Positions 50,789 to 59,515 of a stretch of 64,000 nt of DNA are shown piece after piece. Positions within the stretch are counted from its first letter, which is position 1, and each line of letters starts with the position of its first letter. A program made the position numbers and the translations under genes. The notes under the pieces were generated by a model, which saw nothing but the letters and a program-made list of their open reading frames with translations, was not told where the DNA came from and ran no database searches. Origin of the DNA: SXVE01 sp036388895 (lineage in GTDB: Bacteria > Acidobacteriota > Blastocatellia > Pyrinomonadales > Pyrinomonadaceae); the NCBI GenBank assembly GCA_036388895.1, contig DASVQY010000075.1, positions 62,001 through 126,000 on the forward strand, given 5' to 3'.

Positions 50789-53293
50789 TTATTGAATTGT
50801 AGAAAGGACCGGAACGTCTTCAAAGTGGATTTCAGATATATTTGTAATACTTTTTTTGTTGAGAAATTCTGCTATTTCTTCAAAAGCCATCGGTTTTGCA
50901 AGAAGAAAGCCTTGCGCGCCGCCGCATTTCAGTTTTTTTAATTCTTCGAGTTGAATTTCGGTTTCGACGCCTTCGGCGACGACGCGCAATCCCAAATTTT
51001 TCGCCAGCATCAGAATAGTTTGAATTATTTCCGTGTTGCCGCCGTTCTGCTCAATCGAGCTGATAAACGAGCGGTCAATTTTCAGAGCGGAAATCGGCAA
51101 CTGCCTCAAATAGCTTAGATTTGAATAACCCGTCCCGAAATCGTCAATATTTATTTCAATACCAATCGCTCGCATCCGGTGAAGCATCTCGATTGCCGCT
51201 TCTTTGTGCTCGAAAAATACCGATTCGGTGATCTCGAGTTTAAGTCGCGTCGGCGGAAAACCGGTTTCATCGAGAATGCTTTTGATCCGATTGACGAGCG
51301 TCGGCTGCGCAAATTGTTTGCAAGATAAATTAACGCTCAGTAAAAGCGGTGAAAAATCGCCGAAATCGTTTTTGATGGAAACCATCTGGCTGCACGCTTT
51401 TTGTAGAATCTGCTCGCCGAGAACGTCTATCAAGCCGGTCTCTTCAGCCAGAGCGATAAATCTCGTCGGCGGAATATCGCCGAGAGTGGGATGCATCCAG
51501 CGCGCCAGCGCTTCAAAACCTTCAATCGTGCCGGTGATCAGCGAATAAATCGGCTGGTAATAAACTATGAATTCGTTTTTTTCCAGCGCGCGCCGCAAAT
51601 CAGTCTCGATCTGCAAAATTTCTTTGGCGGCTTCGTGCATATTTTCGTCGAAAACTTCGTGTCTGGCTTTGCCGCCTCGTTTCGCCTGATACATCGCCGT
51701 GTCCGCGTCGCGCATTAAATCTTCCGAAGTCAGATGTTTTTTCGAGGCGTGCAGAATGCCGATGCTCGCCGAGCTGTAAAGCTCGTTTCCGCTTAAATTA
51801 AATGGCTGATTGAACTTCTCGCGGATGCGTTCGGCGATGCTGATGACTTCTTTATCTTCGGAAACGGCTTCGACTAAAATCGTAAACTCGTCGCCGCCGA
51901 GCCGCGCGACCGTATCGGTCGGTCGGACGCATTCCCGCAAACGTTCTGAAATCTTGATTAAAAGCTCGTCTCCGGTGTGATGACCGAGGCTGTCGTTGAC
52001 GAATTTAAAGCGGTCGAGATCAATAAACAATACGCTGACTTTGTGAAGCGGATCCGCCGCCTTTTTCTCCAGCGCGCTTTCGAGTCGGGACATAAAAAAT
52101 TTGCGGTTCGGCAAACCGGTCAAAGCGTCGTGCGATGCGTCATACCGCAGTTTTTCTTCGGCGCGTTTTTTGTCGGTAATGTCCTGAATTTGGAAAATCA
52201 GATTCGGATTTTCCGATTTGATGTCGCTCGCTGCCGAAACGCTCCACCATGTGCAGACGGTTTTCCCGTTTTTATGTAAATATCTTTGTTCGAGCTGACA
52301 GGTTAAAATCCTTCCGGTTAAAAGTTCGTTGATTTTGATTAAAGTGTCGCCGAGATCATCGGGCGAAAGCATTGCTTGAAAATTGGCGGCGAGAAATTCT
52401 TCTTCGGTGTACCCGAGAATCTGACATAGCGCGTGATTGACTTTCACCCATTTGCCGTTCGGCGAAACCAGTGCGATGCCGATTGGTGCGTAGTTAAACG
52501 CGCTGCGAAAACGCTCTTCGGATTCGCGCAGAGCGATTGATTGTTTTTCGAGAATCTCCGAATGACGTTCGGCTTGCTCGGCTTGCCTGATGGACATTTC
52601 CACGTTTTTCAGGTACATCCGGTAAGTCAGAAAAACGATGACGATGACCGGAATCGTAGCTATCAAAACGCCGAAACCGATAAAGTGAATCAGTCTCGTC
52701 AAAACGCCCGCGCTGAGCGCGCCGACAAAATATGTGATTGATGTCCAGAGGTAATGAGTCTTCCAGGTTTCCCACCACGGTTTTTCGCTTTTCAACGCGC
52801 CGTAAACGGCTGATAAACCGGAATTAAACGAAAACTGAACCAGAGCCATCGCTGAAAGAACAATAACGAAATCGGAAATCGCGCCGTGATTTATCTGTTC
52901 GCCGGTATTTAATCCGAGCAGATGCAGAGCCGCAACGACTACGGATGTCGAAAAAGCCATTACCGAGGCGTTAAAAAATACGGTGATTTTTTTATTGCAA
53001 AAACGCCAGGCTGAAACAAACGCTTCGAGACCCGCCAATAAAACTGCGGTCTCGCCGCCGAAAAGCAGTATCGCAAGAAAAATAAAAGTATCCGAAACGG
53101 TGATGTGCGATTTGAAGCGCGGAATTTGAACCGATATTCGCGAGCCTAAACCGATGGTTATGAATGCGAAAAATAAAAATTCGTAATTTATTTTTTGAAT
53201 CGGCAAAACCTGATAAAACGCCGTTCCGAGACACAAAAATCCGATCACGGTAACGATGTGCATATAAAATTTTGTCAGGTTTTGAGTTTTCAT
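50789..53293 (-). CDS. Membrane PAS-GGDEF-EAL protein (c-di-GMP turnover)
   Basis: An 834-residue protein. The N-terminal half (about 10-235) has 7-8 hydrophobic segments of a MASE-like membrane sensor, then a coiled coil, a PAS domain (SEERFRSAFNYAPIGIALVS, about 255-380), GGDEF and EAL domains. The GGDEF motif is intact (ARLGGDEF) with an RxxD site (RPTD) five residues upstream. The EAL domain has EGFEALARW, NLSC, DDFGTGYSNL and KIDRSF, so both activities are possible. It is the second c-di-GMP enzyme group of the window. The stop overlaps a repeat word. Confidence 0.93.
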   Translation of the reverse strand: MKTQNLTKFYMHIVTVIGFLCLGTAFYQVLPIQKINYEFLFFAFITIGLGSRISVQIPRFKSHITVSDTFIFLAILLFGGETAVLLAGLEAFVSAWRFCNKKITVFFNASVMAFSTSVVVAALHLLGLNTGEQINHGAISDFVIVLSAMALVQFSFNSGLSAVYGALKSEKPWWETWKTHYLWTSITYFVGALSAGVLTRLIHFIGFGVLIATIPVIVIVFLTYRMYLKNVEMSIRQAEQAERHSEILEKQSIALRESEERFRSAFNYAPIGIALVSPNGKWVKVNHALCQILGYTEEEFLAANFQAMLSPDDLGDTLIKINELLTGRILTCQLEQRYLHKNGKTVCTWWSVSAASDIKSENPNLIFQIQDITDKKRAEEKLRYDASHDALTGLPNRKFFMSRLESALEKKAADPLHKVSVLFIDLDRFKFVNDSLGHHTGDELLIKISERLRECVRPTDTVARLGGDEFTILVEAVSEDKEVISIAERIREKFNQPFNLSGNELYSSASIGILHASKKHLTSEDLMRDADTAMYQAKRGGKARHEVFDENMHEAAKEILQIETDLRRALEKNEFIVYYQPIYSLITGTIEGFEALARWMHPTLGDIPPTRFIALAEETGLIDVLGEQILQKACSQMVSIKNDFGDFSPLLLSVNLSCKQFAQPTLVNRIKSILDETGFPPTRLKLEITESVFFEHKEAAIEMLHRMRAIGIEINIDDFGTGYSNLSYLRQLPISALKIDRSFISSIEQNGGNTEIIQTILMLAKNLGLRVVAEGVETEIQLEELKKLKCGGAQGFLLAKPMAFEEIAEFLNKKSITNISEIHFEDVPVLSTIQ

Positions 53294-53380
53294 TTCACCA
53301 GGTGCGGGAGTGAATAAAGAGGATGAAAATTAATCCGGCAAAAATACAAAATTTTTTGAGAAATGTTTCGTGAACTCGTG

Positions 53381-53417
53381 AAAGGATAAAAGATTTTGAG
53401 AGCATCTTTTATCCTTT
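53381..53417. terminator. Perfect 14-bp hairpin downstream of the subtilase gene
   Basis: AAAGGATAAAAGAT (53381-53394) and ATCTTTTATCCTTT (53404-53417) with a 9-nt loop. It lies about 160 bp past the subtilase stop and 90 bp before the EAL gene start. The T tract is weak, so it may be a terminator or an mRNA end-stabiliser. Confidence 0.6.
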
Positions 53418-53576
53418 TCCATTGTTATTCAAAACAAAAAATTTTGTCTATGAATTTTCATCCTTTAACAAAGGCTCTTCGTTGCCGTTTTGCATTTCAA
53501 TCGGTTTGTTAAATTTGCAGGCTGAGTCTTACGCCGCAACAAAAAATTCTGGTTGTTTTTGAGAAACCGCAAAAAG

Positions 53577-56183
53577 TTATTCTCCATAAACTACGTTTTC
53601 GCTTGAGTCCGCGGCTAATGCGTTGTCGCTCATCAGGACGCCGTCGCTGACTAAAACTCCGTCGCTGACTAAAACACCATCGCTGACGAGCACGCCGTCA
53701 CTAACTAAAACACCGTCGCTAATCAAAACTCCATCGCTAACAAGTACTCCGTCGCTTACCAGAACGCCGTCGCTGACTAAAACTCCGTCACTGACGAGTA
53801 CGCCGTAAGCGCAAAAGATAGAACCTTCTCCGAGAGTCAAGCCGTTGCTGACGGCGACGCGGGCGGTCAAACTTATGTTTTGAGCGTTGGCGAAATTATT
53901 ATTCAGCGAAAATTTGTGCGAAGCATTGAGACTGACGCCTTTTTCGAACCATGAGCCGTTTTTGTAAACGCTATGAAAAGTGTCGGCGAGCGTTTGTCCT
54001 TTCAAATACGCGTGATCGGTTAAGATTCCCTTTGACCAATTAAAAGTGTTTCCGTTTAAAGTTGACTGCGCAGCCGGAAAACTGTTACCAGGTGTCAGAA
54101 GGGAAGTGCCGGAAACTACCGTCGTTCTGAAATCAACAAGAGAGTTATATGATTTTGCGAGGCGAATCGCGCCTTCCATATTTAATTGTCCCGCGCCCTG
54201 CTCGTACATATTGTAGCCGCTCAAAGGCTGCGCCGTGTATTCAAAAATCATTTTCACCATCGAAGGCGTCAGATTCGGATTGAGTTGAAACAAGAGCGCG
54301 GCGGCTCCGGCAACGACCGGCGTCGACATCGAGGTTCCGCTCATATAAAGCATACTTTCGTCGCTGGTTGATTCGAGCGAAGCGTCGGACAAACCCGGGT
54401 AATTTGTGACCATAAAACTGGTGTTTTTGGCTTTTGCCGAAATAATTTTATTTCCCGGAGCAATCAAATCCGGCTTTATGGCGTGATCGAAGATTTTTCT
54501 GCCCTTATCGTCGGTGTAAAAACTTCGCGTCGGACCGCGCGAACTGAATGTCGCGAGATTGTCGTCGTCGCGCGAATCAGTATTTTTTGAATTCGTCGCG
54601 CCGACCGTTAAAACCGACGGATCGTTGCCCGGAGAATGAATTTTTCCGTAAAGTTTCTGCCCGGCGGCGTTTTTGCCTTCGTTTCCGGCGGCGGCGACAA
54701 CCAGAATGCCGAGTGCGTTTAACTCCTGAACTTTGCGGCAAACCGGATCGTTCGTGTAAGTATCTACCGCCGGTCCGCCGAGACTTAAATTAACCACGCG
54801 GATATTATAAGTTTGATGATTTTGTTTGATCCATTCCAGACCGTTCAGAAGCCAGGACGCTTTTCCTCGTCCCCGTCCGTCCAGAACTTTCAAGTTGATA
54901 ATATTCGAATTCGGCGCAATGCCGCGATAAGCGTTATTATTTTTATTCAAACTTCCGGCGGCGATTCCGGCGACGTGCGTGCCGTGCCCGTAATCGTCGT
55001 CCGGGTCAATATCCGTATCCACGAAACTTTTGCTGAAAACGACTCGGTTCGCATTGTTGCCGCTTTTAAATGTTTTGTGGCTGACCAGCATTCCCGAATC
55101 CATAACGGCGACTCCGATGCCCGTGCCGTCCAGCGCGTAAGCGGCACGAATAGCGGTTGCCGGCTGCATTCGCGCAATTTCAGTTCCTGTTGTTTTTTCG
55201 AGATGCCCGAAGGCTTTTGTTTCCCGGTCGGGCGACAAAAAATTAACGGTCCCGCTTTGCGCCAGGGCTTCAACCGCTTTTAACGGAAGATTGACGAGCA
55301 TCGTGTCGCTCGCGCCGACCCTTTCGGTCATCCGGGCTTTGTTTTCCGCCAGCAGAGAGCGCAGAACCGGATTTTCCGCGTCTTTAGCCTGAATTATTAC
55401 GTCGGTGCGCTTTTTTCCGGTCTGATCATTAGCCATCATTTCGCGTAAATCCGCCGAAACCTTATCGCCGCGAAAATCGTTCCGGCGCATTGCGTTCGAA
55501 CCGTTTCTATCGAGCGCGTCGTTTTCATCTTCGCCGACGGAAAAAGGATTGAATAAAGCCGCCGCCGATTCGTCAATTTTTTCGTAATAAGCGGCTTTGG
55601 AAGTTCCTCCTATGATTTTTACTTTTCCATTTAACAAAGCGTTTGTTAATGCGTCGTTGATTTCGTCTTTTCCGGCAAAATTAGTCAATTCATCAACAAA
55701 TAAAATGATTTCGCCTTTGGCGCCAGCCAATTCGGAAAAAATATTTTCGATTATTTGCGAAGCTTCCTTGTCAGACTCGGCATTGCTGAAAAGCGCTGCC
55801 GTTTCGAGTTTCAGAAGTCGTTTGTTCTGCAGAATTAACGGGACATTTTTAGCGGCGAAACGCGCTGCGAGAGCGTCAATGACTAATTCGCAGGCTTCGC
55901 CCGTATCATCTAAAATAACCGGCTGACTCATCTCACCGCTCGTTAAAGATTTAATCAGACGATTTGTTTCGGCTTCGAAGTGTGTCGTCGTGTGAAGTCT
56001 GCCTTGACGCGCAAGAGCGGTTAAATCAACAGTATGCTTGCTTAAAGCTGAATATTTAACCGTTTTTTGACCCGTTGTTTGGGCGCTGACGCCGACGAAA
56101 GCATTTGTTAAAAAAAACGAATACACGAGTATCAAAGCAGAAGCCTTGGACAAAACCGGGAATTTTTGTTTGGTCGCTCTCAT
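53577..56183 (-). CDS. Secreted subtilase (S8) with N-terminal ClpB-like pseudo-AAA+ region and C-terminal hexapeptide repeats
   Basis: An exported protein of about 868 residues: signal peptide (1-35, ends GVSAQ), a ClpB-NBD1-like region (about 50-215), a propeptide-like stretch (260-330), the subtilisin domain, and a repeat tail. The catalytic triad is D362 (AVMDSGM), H400 (GHGTHVAG) and S618 (SGTSMSTP), with oxyanion N501 (AAAGNEG). The ClpB-like part begins DLTALARQGRL, has Walker B ILFVDEL (160-166), and reads DDTGEACE where ClpB has GEPGVGKT. The start at 56181-56183 is used because AGGAG lies 7 nt upstream. A sigma54-type promoter precedes it. Confidence 0.9.
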   Translation of the reverse strand: MRATKQKFPVLSKASALILVYSFFLTNAFVGVSAQTTGQKTVKYSALSKHTVDLTALARQGRLHTTTHFEAETNRLIKSLTSGEMSQPVILDDTGEACELVIDALAARFAAKNVPLILQNKRLLKLETAALFSNAESDKEASQIIENIFSELAGAKGEIILFVDELTNFAGKDEINDALTNALLNGKVKIIGGTSKAAYYEKIDESAAALFNPFSVGEDENDALDRNGSNAMRRNDFRGDKVSADLREMMANDQTGKKRTDVIIQAKDAENPVLRSLLAENKARMTERVGASDTMLVNLPLKAVEALAQSGTVNFLSPDRETKAFGHLEKTTGTEIARMQPATAIRAAYALDGTGIGVAVMDSGMLVSHKTFKSGNNANRVVFSKSFVDTDIDPDDDYGHGTHVAGIAAGSLNKNNNAYRGIAPNSNIINLKVLDGRGRGKASWLLNGLEWIKQNHQTYNIRVVNLSLGGPAVDTYTNDPVCRKVQELNALGILVVAAAGNEGKNAAGQKLYGKIHSPGNDPSVLTVGATNSKNTDSRDDDNLATFSSRGPTRSFYTDDKGRKIFDHAIKPDLIAPGNKIISAKAKNTSFMVTNYPGLSDASLESTSDESMLYMSGTSMSTPVVAGAAALLFQLNPNLTPSMVKMIFEYTAQPLSGYNMYEQGAGQLNMEGAIRLAKSYNSLVDFRTTVVSGTSLLTPGNSFPAAQSTLNGNTFNWSKGILTDHAYLKGQTLADTFHSVYKNGSWFEKGVSLNASHKFSLNNNFANAQNISLTARVAVSNGLTLGEGSIFCAYGVLVSDGVLVSDGVLVSDGVLVSDGVLISDGVLVSDGVLVSDGVLVSDGVLVSDGVLMSDNALAADSSENVVYGE
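53625..53804 (-). repeat. Ten 18-bp repeats encoding a GVLVSD hexapeptide array
   Basis: Ten consecutive 18-bp units encode GVLVSD (with L-I and L-M variants) near the C-terminus of the subtilase. Units differ mainly at third codon positions, so the peptide is kept by selection. The regular six-residue period suggests a beta-solenoid or adhesive stalk. Confidence 0.9.
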
Positions 56184-56239
56184 TTTCTGACTCCTGAAAT
56201 TAAAGGTAAACACTATGCATTAATCGCTACACCGTTATG

Positions 56240-56254
56240 GCAACGTTCGTGCCA
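56240..56254 (-). promoter_or_regulatory. Sigma54-type -24/-12 promoter of the subtilase gene
   Basis: On the minus strand TGGCACGAACGTTGC, a full match to TGGCACGNNNNTTGC. The predicted start is near 56228, about 45 nt before the ATG at 56183 and upstream of the Shine-Dalgarno. Confidence 0.75.
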
Positions 56255-56364
56255 TTGGGCAAATACTGATATAACTGCATTTATTTTAATCCGGCAGTTT
56301 GTTCGAGAAACAATTTCTGTCAGTTTGACTGATCTGCTCGGTCAGACTGATTGATGAACAAAAA

Positions 56365-56392
56365 AAGGGAAAGCACAAATTGGCTTTCCCTT
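56365..56392. terminator. Intrinsic terminator downstream of the 118-residue protein gene
   Basis: AAGGGAAAGC (56365-56374) pairs perfectly with GCTTTCCCTT (56383-56392), 8-nt loop, with A/T tracts on both sides. Confidence 0.9.
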
Positions 56393-56422
56393 AAAAAAAA
56401 TGAATTAATAAAATGGCTAATT

Positions 56423-56779
56423 TCAGGTCAAATTCTCGCCTTGCTCGTCCCACATCTCAAACAGTGACTGCATTTCTGCGCCTGTATAAGCGCCTACAAC
56501 GCCGACCTTTGTGTGAACAAGCTGCACACCGACCATTATTCTGACAAATTTGTCGTCAACTCGCAGTTGAGCGATTGATTCCTTATCGCCTTTGACTAAA
56601 ACGAAACCTTCAAGATCGCCGCCGTGCGGCTCAAGCGCGACAGCCTCAAAACTATCAATCTTTCCGGCTTCCTGAAGTCTCATGCAATACTGCATCGCTT
56701 CGTTCAGCACGTTTTGCGCCGTCTTTTCTCGACCCGGAATCAAAGCTCCCCAACCAACGAATAATGCGCCTTTAGCCAT
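56423..56779 (-). CDS. Conserved hypothetical protein, 118 residues
   Basis: A small cytoplasmic protein with the motif LFVGWGALIPGREKTAQNVLNEA, then EPHGGDLEGFVLVKGDKE and VGVVGAYTGAEM. The pattern of strands and helices suggests a ferredoxin-like alpha+beta (Dabb/YciI-like) dimer fold, but no named family is recognised and no catalytic residues are evident. The gene follows mdh on the same strand with a gap of 73 bp and ends at a strong terminator, so it may be co-transcribed with mdh. Confidence 0.75.
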   Translation of the reverse strand: MAKGALFVGWGALIPGREKTAQNVLNEAMQYCMRLQEAGKIDSFEAVALEPHGGDLEGFVLVKGDKESIAQLRVDDKFVRIMVGVQLVHTKVGVVGAYTGAEMQSLFEMWDEQGENLT

Positions 56780-56852
56780 AAAAAATTTCTGAAACTCTAT
56801 AACTCTTTATATTTCGCGGTATTGTCTCGCGTTGTGAGGCAAACAACAAAAT

Positions 56853-57785
56853 TTATATGCCGAGAACATCAACCAATTCCTGAACTGCCCCGGCTGATTT
56901 ATGCAGCGCGGCGCGCTCTTCGTTGGTCAGCGAAATCTCGATAATTTGTTCGACGCCGTTCTTGCCGAGTTTAACCGGAACGCCGACAAACAAATTATTA
57001 ATGCCGTATTCGCCTTCGAGATAAACGGCGCAGGGCAAGATTCGTTTTTTATCTTTTAAGATTGAAGTCGCCATTTCAACTGCGCCCAGACTCGGAGCGT
57101 AAAAAGCCGAACCGGTTTTCAAAAGTCCGACGATTTCCGCGCCGCCGTTCGCCGTTCGGGTGATAATCGCGTCGAGTTGCTCTTTCGGCAAAAGCTCCGT
57201 GACCGGAATTCCGGCGCAGGTCGAATAACGCGGCAGCGGAACCATCGTATCGCCGTGTCCGCCGAGAACGAACGCCGTCACGTCTTCGACCGAAACGTCC
57301 AGCGCTTCAGCCAAAAAGCAGCGCATTCGCGCCGAATCCAAAACGCCAGCCATTCCCATTACGCGATTTTTCGGAAAGCCCGAACGCCGAAAAGCGACCT
57401 GCGTCATAGCATCTAAAGGATTTGAAACGACAATGATATAAGCGTTCGGCGAATATTTAGCCACTTCGTCCGTGACTTTCCCGACAATATCAGCGTTCGT
57501 TTTCAAAAGATCGTCGCGGCTCATTCCCGGTTTTCTGGGAAGTCCGGCGGTGATAATTACCACATCCGAATCGCTCGTTTCTTCATAAGAATTAGCGCCG
57601 ACCAATTTTACGTCAAAACCGTCAATCGGCGCGGCTTGCGCCAAATCGAGAGCTTTGCCCTGCGGCGTTCCTTCGACGATATCAACCAGAACGACATCCG
57701 CCAATTCTTTTGCGGCAATCCAATGCGCCGCCGTCGCGCCGACATTTCCCGCGCCGACGACCGTAATTTTATTGCGTCTAATCAT
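56853..57785 (-). CDS. mdh: Malate dehydrogenase
   Basis: A 310-residue LDH-type malate dehydrogenase. The NAD site is ITVVGAGNVGATAAHWIA. Substrate specificity is given by the arginine in ITAGLPRKPGMSRDDLL. The catalytic pair is in VSNPLDAMTQVAF, VLDSARMRCFL and VLGGHGDTMVPLPRYS. The ATG at 57785 follows GGAAGGAA. It oxidises malate in the TCA cycle, linking functionally with sdhCAB in the same window. Confidence 0.95.
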   Translation of the reverse strand: MIRRNKITVVGAGNVGATAAHWIAAKELADVVLVDIVEGTPQGKALDLAQAAPIDGFDVKLVGANSYEETSDSDVVIITAGLPRKPGMSRDDLLKTNADIVGKVTDEVAKYSPNAYIIVVSNPLDAMTQVAFRRSGFPKNRVMGMAGVLDSARMRCFLAEALDVSVEDVTAFVLGGHGDTMVPLPRYSTCAGIPVTELLPKEQLDAIITRTANGGAEIVGLLKTGSAFYAPSLGAVEMATSILKDKKRILPCAVYLEGEYGINNLFVGVPVKLGKNGVEQIIEISLTNEERAALHKSAGAVQELVDVLGI

Positions 57786-57889
57786 TTTTATTCCTTCCTA
57801 TTGTGTATATTTGTGTAAAATAAAAAGGATATTTTGTCACAGATGATCGGAAACGGCAAAAGAGAGAAAATTCTTTCCGAAGAGTAATT

Positions 57890-58497
57890 ATGACCGCACA
57901 ACCGAAGCGCGAGTACAGCTTGCAGGAATATTTCGAAATTGGGAAAAATTCTGAAGAGAAGTACGAATATTGGGACGGAAACATTTCGAACATGACGGGC
58001 GCGAGTCCCGAACACGAAAGAATTGTCGTTAATATCGCCGGACATCTTCGGGAAGTTTTACGCGGGCGCGGCTGTTCTGTTTTCGGTTCTAACTTAAAGG
58101 TCAAAGTTCCGGCTTATTCGCCATATCGTTATCCTGATTTATCGGTCTATTGCGGCGAAAGCATTTATGAAACGATGGGCGGCTTGGAGGTTTTAACTAA
58201 TCCGCAGATGATAGTCGAAGTTCTTTCGCCTTCGACCGAAGCCTTTGATCGCGGCGAAAAGTTTACTTATTACAAGTCAATTGAAAGTTTTACCGAATAC
58301 CTGCTCGTTACGGTAAATCGCCCGCACGTTACGCTGATGTCAAGTTAAATGAAAACGAATGGATTCAACGAGGGGCGACCGATACAAGCAGCAAACTTTT
58401 TCTTACCGCATTCGGAGTTGAAATTTCGCTTTCGGAGATTTATTTGGACGTGGAGTTTCCCGAACCGCCGCAAAATTTGTTTTTAGTTGATATATAA
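57890..58497 (+). pseudogene. Uma2-family (DUF820) endonuclease gene with a -1 frameshift
   Basis: The first frame (57890-58348) encodes a Uma2 PD-(D/E)XK-type fold up to TVNRPHVTLMSS and stops. The frame shifted at about 58336 continues as VKLNENEWIQRGATD to LFLVDI, ending at 58497, and is the expected C-terminal part. Restoring one base (reading TLYVKLNE) gives a normal protein of about 202 residues. Catalytic acids are in YRYPDLSVYCGE and MIVEVLSPST. Either a real mutation or a sequencing error. Uma2 proteins are common, poorly understood nucleases in Acidobacteria and Cyanobacteria. Confidence 0.85.
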
Positions 58498-58562
58498 GCC
58501 GCCGCGTTTTAAGAAGTATCGTTTTCATTTTTCCTGTGTCTGAATAAATTCCAAAAAAAGAA

Positions 58563-58598
58563 AAAGTCTGATGCGCTCTCCCCTTCACACCAGACTTT
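58563..58598. terminator. Probable bidirectional terminator hairpin
   Basis: AAAGTCTG (58563-58570) pairs with CAGACTTT (58591-58598), 20-nt loop, between the Uma2 pseudogene and the converging glycine-zipper gene. A second pair GGTCG/CGACC follows at 58607-58631. Confidence 0.65.
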
Positions 58599-58657
58599 CT
58601 CAAAATGGTCGCGGATTTATGTCGCCAACGACCAAACTTGTGTAATTTTCAAAACTT

Positions 58658-59269
58658 TTAATAACCCTGAACCGGAAGAACGACGGCTTTTTTCAATTCA
58701 ATTTCGAATTCTTCGTCGGACTTTATTCGCCTGTTTTTGCCTTTTCGCAAAAGAGCCGCGCTCGTTCCCGCGCCCGCGCCGACCGCCGCGCCGATTAATG
58801 CTCCGTTTTCCGCTTGGGAGGCGCCTCCGAAAATTGCGCCGACTGCCGCGCCGCCGATAATCAGCAAAATATTGCCTTTTTGAACCGATTCGACTTTCAA
58901 TTCATCAACCAATTCGCCTTGTATATCGCGTTTTTCGCCGTCGGCAAAACGCATAGTTTCAAATACAATTTCCATTTTTCCGCTTTGCCCGGCGATTGAT
59001 GAAGGCTCGGCGCTGATTACGCGTCCCTCAATTATCGTCCCGACGGGCACGACAATTGTTTCGCGCACAATAACAGGCTGCGAAGTCTTCGTAATAAAAG
59101 TATCGCCCGGGCTGGAAACTTTCGAGTTAATTTCAGTGTCCATCCTTAAACGAATCTTTGTGCCCGACTCAAGCTGATATATAGAATTCTGGGCTTTGAT
59201 TGATGAAAAATATGCAAAGAACAGTAAGATTAAAGCGAAGATTTTGGTCTTTTTTAGCCAAAAGTTCAT
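58658..59269 (-). CDS. Secreted glycine-zipper protein
   Basis: A 203-residue exported protein: signal peptide (FALILLFFAYFSSIKAQ), a beta-rich domain with KIRLRMDTEINSKVSSPGD and VVPVGTIIEGRVISAE, then a glycine-zipper segment (IIGGAAVGAIFGGASQAENG, GAAVGAGAGTSAALL) able to insert in membranes, and a basic tail. The start at 59267-59269 has GGAGGT 4-5 nt upstream; an ATG nine codons upstream lies before it and is rejected. A sigma54-type promoter and a hairpin precede it. The function is unknown; an outer-membrane or stress role is inferred. Confidence 0.8.
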   Translation of the reverse strand: MNFWLKKTKIFALILLFFAYFSSIKAQNSIYQLESGTKIRLRMDTEINSKVSSPGDTFITKTSQPVIVRETIVVPVGTIIEGRVISAEPSSIAGQSGKMEIVFETMRFADGEKRDIQGELVDELKVESVQKGNILLIIGGAAVGAIFGGASQAENGALIGAAVGAGAGTSAALLRKGKNRRIKSDEEFEIELKKAVVLPVQGY

Positions 59270-59280
59270 ATGACCTCCAT

Positions 59281-59311
59281 CTTCGCGGATTTCCAAAAGA
59301 CATCCGCGAAG
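59281..59311 (-). promoter_or_regulatory. Hairpin at the predicted 5' end of the glycine-zipper mRNA
   Basis: CTTCGCGGAT (59281-59290) and ATCCGCGAAG (59302-59311) are perfect 10-bp arms with an 11-nt loop. The sigma54-type start is predicted near 59307, so the RNA would begin inside the stem and keep about seven base pairs. The Shine-Dalgarno lies 3 nt after the hairpin. Confidence 0.6.
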
Positions 59312-59318
59312 GTAATTG

Positions 59319-59333
59319 GCAACGACCGTGCCA
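59319..59333 (-). promoter_or_regulatory. Sigma54-type -24/-12 promoter of the glycine-zipper gene
   Basis: On the minus strand TGGCACGGTCGTTGC, a full match to TGGCACGNNNNTTGC, 50-64 bp upstream of the ATG. Confidence 0.75.
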
Positions 59334-59457
59334 CTGATTGTGTAATATTGAAAAGTGTTGAAAATACACCGGTTTTTGAAATTCTACACGCAGAGGTCAA
59401 AAAATGTCTATAAAATTTACGACAATATCGTTTACGGCTTGCACGAAATAGGTTAAG

Positions 59458-59503
59458 AATTTCAAATTTCAGATTATAAGAATCAAATTTAAGTTTGAAA
59501 TTC
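59458..59503. repeat. Intergenic inverted repeat, AATTTCAAATT-word type
   Basis: GAATTTCAAATTT (59458-59470) faces AAGTTTGAAATTC (59491-59503) with a 20-nt core, just downstream of the gene ending at 59516. Confidence 0.65.
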
Positions 59504-59515
59504 AAAATCCGAATT

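Noticed and set aside
53625..53804. A CRISPR array, or an antisense TPSLTK-repeat protein on the plus strand
   Set aside because: The repeats are contiguous 18-bp units without unique spacers, and they continue the reading frame of the subtilase with synonymous variation. The plus-strand frame is only the shadow of this array.
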